Source: Hypericum androsaemum (Eukaryota > Streptophyta > Magnoliopsida > Malpighiales > Hypericaceae). Taken from it: 64,000 bases of DNA. Below the pieces are notes generated by a model. That model did not search any database and was not told where the DNA came from. It saw nothing but the letters and a program-made list of their open reading frames with translations. The DNA is taken from contig OZ023192.1 in the NCBI GenBank assembly GCA_963995505.1, forward strand, positions 2,525,001 to 2,589,000. Reading direction: 5' to 3'. Shown here piece by piece: positions 57,968-64,000 of this stretch. Each line of letters opens with the position of its first letter. The stretch's first letter is position 1. Position numbers and translations under genes: made by a program.

Positions 57968-59613
57968 CCAACTGTAAGAATTGAGAAACTAAAGTGATAA
58001 TCTCCTAAAGTTAAAGGGAGCAAAATATAATTTTCCACAAAACCTAGCTGTGTTAGGGTTTTTAGCCCGAAAACTATGTTAAATAGGCCCCTAGGCCGTC
58101 CATTTTACCACAGAAATAATAGCCACGAAATTCTTCTCTCTGTAAAGGCGAGGAGCGAAATCTGACTCGGGAGGAGGGGCTAGGAGACGACGAGGTCTTC
58201 CGAGAATCACCGTACGAGAGGGGTAAGCTCCTGACCTTATTTTTCTTCTTGGAATAGAGTAACTTCCGCCCCAAGTCACGTGTTCTGTCTTCCAAAAGGT
58301 GAAGAGGACGAACTTACTGAGTCTCGGGAGGATCGTGGGAGGGTTAAGAACCTAGGAGCAACGTCAGGTAAGTGGAAGTCTTAGATCGAGGGTTTTAGGA
58401 TTCTGAACACATATGGCTCAATTTAGGTTTCTGATTTAATCTGATTGATCTCGGTTCGGATCTGAGTTTTGTGATGCATGGGAAACCGATTTGATCCTGT
58501 TTTGTGTACGAATTTGATAAGTTGATTATGTTTACGCTTATGGATCTGACCTTCGTCTGTTTATTTATGATTCTGTACAGATTTGAGTATAAGTTTCGAT
58601 GTGAATATGTGAATATACTGGTCATGTTCTGTTCAGTCATGCAGGATTATTTCTGTACCTTTTAGGCCCTATAGTTCATACGCATCGCTTTAAAGGGGTA
58701 CCGGGTAACCCTAGGTGCGTGTGATCAAATGGATAGGGAGTGCAGAAATTATCTGGGCTCGTGGGGATACCCTTCTGTCTTTTGGGCCCGTACGCGGGAA
58801 CGGAGGGGTATTTTCTGGGCTCCCGAGAATCCCGTCATGAATATGTTCGACTCTGGAGTCTATGTGTGTTAGTCGGTTAAGGGACCTTCTGTGATTATGC
58901 TCGTATATTTAATCTTGTTGTGAATATATTTGTACTTGTTCCACTTACTGAGTTAATCAACTCACGTTAGTCGTATGTATTTCAGATGGTTCAGCTAAGG
59001 TTCAGGATCGGGAGTAAAGGGTTCGGCTTGCATGCATCATCACTGTTTTCTTAAAAAATAAGGGCGGTTGATTCTCCGACTGCGAGTATTTGGATTTGAT
59101 GACAATTGTTCGTTTTTCCTATTTACTAAAAAGTTGGATTTTTATTTGTAATAAAGCCTGATGCCTAACGGGGTGTTTTAATCCTCGGGCATTGTCACTT
59201 CTATTTTTTGGTCGTGACAAACATTTGGTATCAGAGCGACCTCGACTTGTACGGTGTAGTTCGGGGATCGAACGCATCTGCAACCGAGAGATTCTGGGAC
59301 TGTCTGTATCTGGCGCGACGAGGACGTCGCGTATTTAAGGAGGGGTGAATGTGATACCCCATAAATGATATGCACTGTCTGAAATACTTAAGTGATTTGA
59401 TTTGACTATTCATATCAACAAGGTGCACATTCTTTTCTGGCACACATTTTGAGAGAACTCCAAGGTTAAACGCGTTTGGCCGGGAGTAGGATTAGGATGG
59501 GTGACCTCCTGGGAAGTTTTCCGGGATGCGTGCGAGTGAGGACAAAGCACGCTAGAAAAGACCCGTGTTGGTCTGTGGAGACAGTCGGTCGGATCACGGG
59601 GCGTTACACCAAC
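57968..59613 (+). mobile_element. Chimeric Gypsy-LTR/Cassandra retroelement
   Basis: The element is 57973-59608. CCAAC flanks it once on each side (57968-57972 and 59609-59613). The left part, 57973-59223 (TGTAAGAATTGAG ... GTGACAAACA), looks like a Gypsy (Tekay/Del-type) LTR. Then come a TGGTATCAGAGC primer-binding site (59226-59237) and a 126-bp interior (59224-59349) equal in length and nearly in sequence to the Cassandra interior at 17885-18010. The right end, 59350-59608, is a Cassandra LTR with the 5S-like segment. Left and right LTRs therefore come from different families. Confidence 0.85.
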
Positions 59614-59710
59614 AGTAGCAACCATCATTCGGGAGATTTTTCCCCAATTAAGAGGTAATTATCATTAATAAAGGGGCTTGCCCCTCCACTTTAACCCAAA
59701 AAAAAATCCT
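59609..59710 (+). other. LINE 3' end after the nested insertion
   Basis: TAATAAAGGGGCTTGCCCCT ... CCCAAAAAAAAA looks like the polyadenylated tail of the LINE whose RNase H is at 57552. Confidence 0.55.
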
Positions 59711-60289
59711 AAACACATAAAATAAAATAACAATCTGATTTATGGGTCATCGTTTTTTTCATCCTAATGGTTTATACCAACTGGTATCTAGATTTATTGG
59801 ATCGACTGATCAAAATTCGAGTCAGGTGAGACCTTTAAAATGTGGCAAAGTTTTTCCAACAAATATTTAATGTTATTATATTCTCAATAAATCGAATTTG
59901 AGATCTGGTTAATTTATATCCATGAGTTTGAAACCGATGCTTTCTTAGAATGTAAAAGTTTTATTAATAATAAATCATATATCATTTCATCCAACAATAA
60001 GTGCAGAGGAAAAGAGGGACTCCCCTCCTATCTTTGGGCTTCTCGCCGGAATAGTGAAAATGTCCTGGGCCTCCATGTCGAGGAGATATGGGCCTGGGAG
60101 AGTTGTTCACTGGAGTATTTGAGTTTGAATTTTATAAATTTAATTGTATTACAATTTTTATGAAAATCTTTGTTGCACAATTTAAAATTTTATCTAACGT
60201 GAATCTAAATTAATCAATTAAATTGTTACCTCCGTGCTTGTTATTAGAGATTATTTTGATAAAATTAATATGATATCAAGGCATCTGGT
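59711..60289. other. Intergenic sequence
   Basis: AT-rich. A box B-like GAGATCTGGTTAATTTA patch occurs near 59900. Otherwise nothing was recognised. Confidence 0.4.
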
Positions 60290-60801
60290 ATTGTAACTTT
60301 GTAAGTGAAACACTCTAGACAAGAACGCTAACAGAATAAATCATATAAGTATAAAACAAAAAGATTAAATTGTTGTATCGGATGATTATGGTGTACTTGA
60401 TTAGGATCTAAGTCGAGGCAAGAGTTTAACTCTTTCTCCGTAAGACGAGATTGCCCTGTATTCAATGCTTACGGCCTATGGCAATCGTCACCAAGATACA
60501 ACGACTTTGCACTTCAAGTTCAAAATACAACGACCCTTGAAGTCTAGGCGAACCTTCGGATACTCAGAACTTTCTTGAGAGGGAGAGAGAAGATACTACA
60601 AAAGCTAGAAGAAGTGATATGCAACTGTAGTGGAGTGAATGTAAATGAGGGCAGGGGGGGCCTATTTATAGGCGTTGGGGACTGGAGTCTAGCTTGCATT
60701 TTCCGATGTGGTAATGCCACTTTGGACCATATTGGGCCTTGCCATTTTAGGCCTCCACCTTGGGCCTCCATATTGAACTATAATTCAATTCCAACAATCT
60801 C
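60290..60801 (-). repeat. 3' LTR of the second Copia element
   Basis: On the - strand the polypurine tract GTGGGAGATTG (about 60801-60812) precedes TTGGAATTGAATTATAG. A TATA box (CTATAAATAG) lies near 60659-60668. The far edge is uncertain because the other LTR is outside the window. Confidence 0.55.
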
Positions 60802-63800
60802 CCACATGAATGATGATTAATGCATGGTGACACTTTAAGAAAAATTTCGACGAGTTATCATTGCATCGAGATAGGTGGTTTACGGCTTTGAACTTTCTCT
60901 AGTAAGATGCCATCAGATACCATAACTTAGTTGTCTCATTGAACCAAGTTTGTGGGATCTCCACTCATCATGGTTGAGTTACCGCTATGAATGTTCTTTA
61001 ATGTGTGGGTTTTAATCCCATTCTCCTTACTGTATTGTACATTTGATCTCTTTGATTTCTTTCATCAAATGATCAGCTATGTTGTCCTTGGACTTCACAT
61101 AATCAATGGTGATTACACCACTCGAGATCAATTATCGAATGGTGTTATGTCTCCTACGGATGTATCGAGACTTACTATTGTACATAGTACTTTGTACTCT
61201 CCTGATTGCTGACATGCTATCACAATATATCAATACGGGAGGTACTGGTTTGTTCCAACAAGGAATATCCTCTAGGAAGTTTCTGAGCCATTCAGCTTCT
61301 TTTCTAGCTTTATCAAGTGCTATAAATTCAGACTCCATTGTGAATCGAGCTATGCATGTTTGTTTAAAGAATTTCCAGGACACAGTTCCTCTACCTATGG
61401 TGAATACGTAACCACTAGTAGATTTGGAGTCTTTAGTGTCTGATATCTAATTCGCATCACTGTATCCTTCCAATACAACTGAATATCTAGTATAAAATAT
61501 GCCATGGTTCAAGGTATATTTTAGGTACCTGGTAACTTAGAACCCTTTCTAGAGCTAGCCAGTGATCTTTCCCTGGGTTGCTCGTGAATCTACTAAGCTT
61601 GGTAACTGAATATGCAATATCAGGGCGTGTACAATTTGTCAAGTACATCAGGCTTCTAATAATTTTTGCTTATTTCAGTTGAGATACTGAGTCCTATCTA
61701 TTTTTTGCTAAATGTAGATTCAGGTCTACCGGAGTCTTAGCAGGAGGTTTGTTAAAAACTTTGAATTTCTTGAGTACGTTCTCTACATAGTGAGTTTGTG
61801 ACAAGACAATTCTTTTAGTCGTCCTAGAGATTTTGATCCCTAGTATGACATCAGCTAGACCCATATCTTTCATGTCAAAGTTGTTCTTTAACATGTTCTT
61901 AGTTTTTATGATAAGATCATTACTGCTTCTCATGATTAGCATGTCGTCTACATACAGACATACAATCATGTATGCATCAGGTGTGCCTTTAATGTATATA
62001 CATTTATCACACTCATTGATCTTAAAGCCATTTGACATTATTATTCTGTCAAATTTTGCATGCCATTGTTTCAGCACCTGTTTCAGCCCGTACAATGACT
62101 TGATCAGTTTGCATACTTTATTCTCTTGTCTGAGGGCAACAAACCCTTCAGCTTTAAGATCCATACTTTATATCTCATCTTCCAGTTCTTTATTTAGGAA
62201 AGTTATTTTCACATCCATCTGATGTATCTCGAGATTATAGAGTGCTGCAATAGCTATGACCGACGAATACGTGCCAAAGAAATCATATCCTTCCTTTTGT
62301 TTGAACCCTTTAGCTACCAATCGAGCTTTATACTTATCGATTGATCCATCAGCTTTGTATTTCCTTTTAAGGATCCACTTGCACCCTAAAGGTTTGCAAC
62401 CAGGTGGGAGATTCACGATTTTCTACGTGTAGTTTTGCATGATGGACTCTATCTCACAGTTAAAAGTTTCTTTCCACAGAGGAGCATCTGGACTAGATAA
62501 TGCCTCTTGGATTGTACTGGATTTATTTTCTAACACGTAAGTCAAAAAATTTGGACCAGAAGACTTGGCTACCTTGGCTCTCTTGCTACGTCTAGGTTCT
62601 TGAGTATTTTGATCAGAACCTTATGCAGTCTTATAAGTTCTCTTATTAGAGCTTGCTTCTTTTCTTTCTTTTTTAGGAAAGATATTTTCAAAGAATGTTG
62701 CATTCCTTGATTTCATGACCATTCTCTCATTGATGTCAGAGTTTTCTGACTTGTGCACTAGAAATCGGTATGCACTACTGTTGTAGGCATAGCTGATAAA
62801 AGTGCAGTCAACGGTCTTGGGTCCTATTCTCACCCGAGGTATTTATATACTAGCTAGGCATCCCCATACTTTCAGGTAACCGTAGGAAGGTTTTCTACCT
62901 TTTTATAATTCATATGGAGTTTTGTCTCTTTTCTTGTGTGGTAATTTATTTAAAATGTGGTTAGCTGAGAGCACAGCTTCCCCCCACATATTCTGGGCTA
63001 AGCCCGAGCTAATCAACATAGCATTCATCATTTCCTTGAGAGTTTGATTCTTGCGTTCAGCTACGCCATTTCAGGTAACCGTAGGAAGGTTTTCTACCTT
63101 TTTATAATTCATATGGAGTTTTGTCCCTTTTCTTGTGTGGTAATTTATTTAAAATGTGGTTAGCTGAGAGCACAGCTTCCCCCCCACATATTCTGGGCTA
63201 AGCCCGAGCTAATCAACATAGCATTCATCATTTCCTTGAGAGTTTGATTCTTGCGTTCAGCTATGCCATTTGATTGAGGTGAGTATAGAGCAGTTGTCTG
63301 ATGGATAATGCCATTTTGTTGGCAGAATTTCTCAAACGGAGCTACATATTCTCCCCCTCTATCGCTTTGAATCATTTTGATTTTATTGTAAGTTGATTCT
63401 CAACCTCATTCTTATATCTTTTGAAGGCTTCTAGAGCTTCGTCTTTTCCTTTCAAAAGATATACGTAGCAAAATCTTGTGCAATCATCGATAAATGTGAT
63501 AAAATATTTATTCCCACCTCTAGTTTTCACGTGTTTCATATCACAAATTTTGGTATGAATTAACTCTAAGGTGTAGTACTTCTTTCCACTGAATGGAAAA
63601 GTACTTTGGTCATTTTTACCTCAACACATACTTCGTAGTTATCGTTTGGGTTAAACTTTATTTTATGTAATAAATTTAAACTTACCAATTTCCTTAGTGA
63701 GTTTAAATTTACGTGTCCTAATCTATCATGCCATTGGTTAGAACACTCAGCCAAGTAAGAAGAATTAACAACTTTATTTTTGGCCCTCAAAGGCACGATG

Positions 63801-64000
63801 TACATTTATTACATTCATCTTGAAGAGTCCCCTATCTAGGTAACCCTTTCCTACAAATAGACAAGGTTTGGTCAATACAAATTTATCTGCCTCAAATACT
63901 AGCCTCATCCTAGCTTTACTTAACAGAGAGCCAGATACTAGATTCTTGCGGATGTCTGGGACATGCAGCACATCCTTGAGGGTCAATTCTTTGTCCGAGG
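60802..64000 (-). pseudogene. Degraded Copia polyprotein, partial
   Basis: Fragments in several frames, in Copia order from right to left: protease/GAG-pre region ([20 protein letters not shown], about 63986-63774; WHDRLGHVNLNSLRKLVSLN, about 63735-63676), integrase (MIQSDRGGEYVAPFEKFCQQ, 63375; NGIAERKNQTLKEMMNAM), RT (LYGLKQVLKQWHAKFDRIIM, then YVDDMLIMRSS, 62164-61694) and RNase H ([20 protein letters not shown], 61383-61132). Many stops and frameshifts. It differs in sequence from the 47.9-56.4 kb Copia, so it is a separate family. Confidence 0.85.
62871..63269 (-). repeat. 199-bp tandem duplication in the Copia integrase
   Basis: TTCAGGTAACCGTAGGAAGG starts at 62871 and again at 63070. 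The two copies differ at only about three positions (TCTC/TCCC, one extra C, TACG/TATG), so the duplication is recent relative to the element's decay. Confidence 0.88.

Overview
The window looks like nuclear DNA of a eudicot plant. It is AT-rich and intron-bearing. It carries a cluster of TIR-NB-LRR (TNL) immune-receptor genes, a class largely missing from grasses, plus a cinnamyl alcohol dehydrogenase gene, two secreted-peptide genes and many plant transposons (Copia, Gypsy-like, Cassandra TRIM, L1 LINEs, hAT, Mutator and MITEs). I cannot name the species from sequence alone.

Layout. 1-13 kb: two small secreted-peptide precursors (2560-2877 and 11884-12288, + strand) sit among non-autonomous transposons: a Gypsy-like element without pol (about 3285-6236), a hAT derivative (7146-8111), an 801-bp fold-back element around a CCT/CCG array (8148-8948), and two related Mutator-type MITEs (1167-1595 and 10610-10973). 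13-39 kb: a TNL cluster on the - strand. A broken copy (TNL1, 13990-18504) abuts a partial UNC-50 pseudogene and carries a Cassandra TRIM in its TIR exon. One apparently intact copy (TNL2, 22543-27908) splices in silico into a 1288-codon frame: TIR, NB-ARC, short LRR, post-LRR domain, and a C-terminal LINE-like RNase H fold split by about 200 residues of SQMxxE repeats. A third copy (TNL3) has lost NB-ARC and LRR. A fourth (TNL4) is only a TIR exon. The copies are followed upstream by a shared SINE-like repeat and a GC-rich module, so the cluster grew by duplicating a larger unit. A degraded L1 LINE and a decayed Mutator-like element with a Ulp1-like protease exon and strand-polar minisatellites lie between copies.

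39-47 kb: MITEs, an AHL-type PPC-domain ORF, an intact five-exon CAD gene (357 aa, - strand) with a MYB AC element in its promoter, and a LINE ORF1-type insertion flanked by an 18-bp target-site duplication. 47.9-56.4 kb: a complete Copia element (TSD ATATT) whose 1380-codon polyprotein frame is broken only by four TAG codons, with G-box-rich LTRs. 57.5-59.7 kb: an L1 3' end split by a chimeric retroelement with a Gypsy-like LTR on the left, a Cassandra LTR on the right, and one shared 5-bp TSD. 60.3-64 kb: a second, degraded Copia element running off the window.

Likely functional host genes are few: TNL2, CAD, the two peptide genes and possibly the AHL-like ORF. The main novelty candidates are the TNL2 RNase H-like fusion with its inserted repeats and the Cassandra/Gypsy chimera. 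All splice models and TSDs were read by eye and were not confirmed by transcripts or alignment software.
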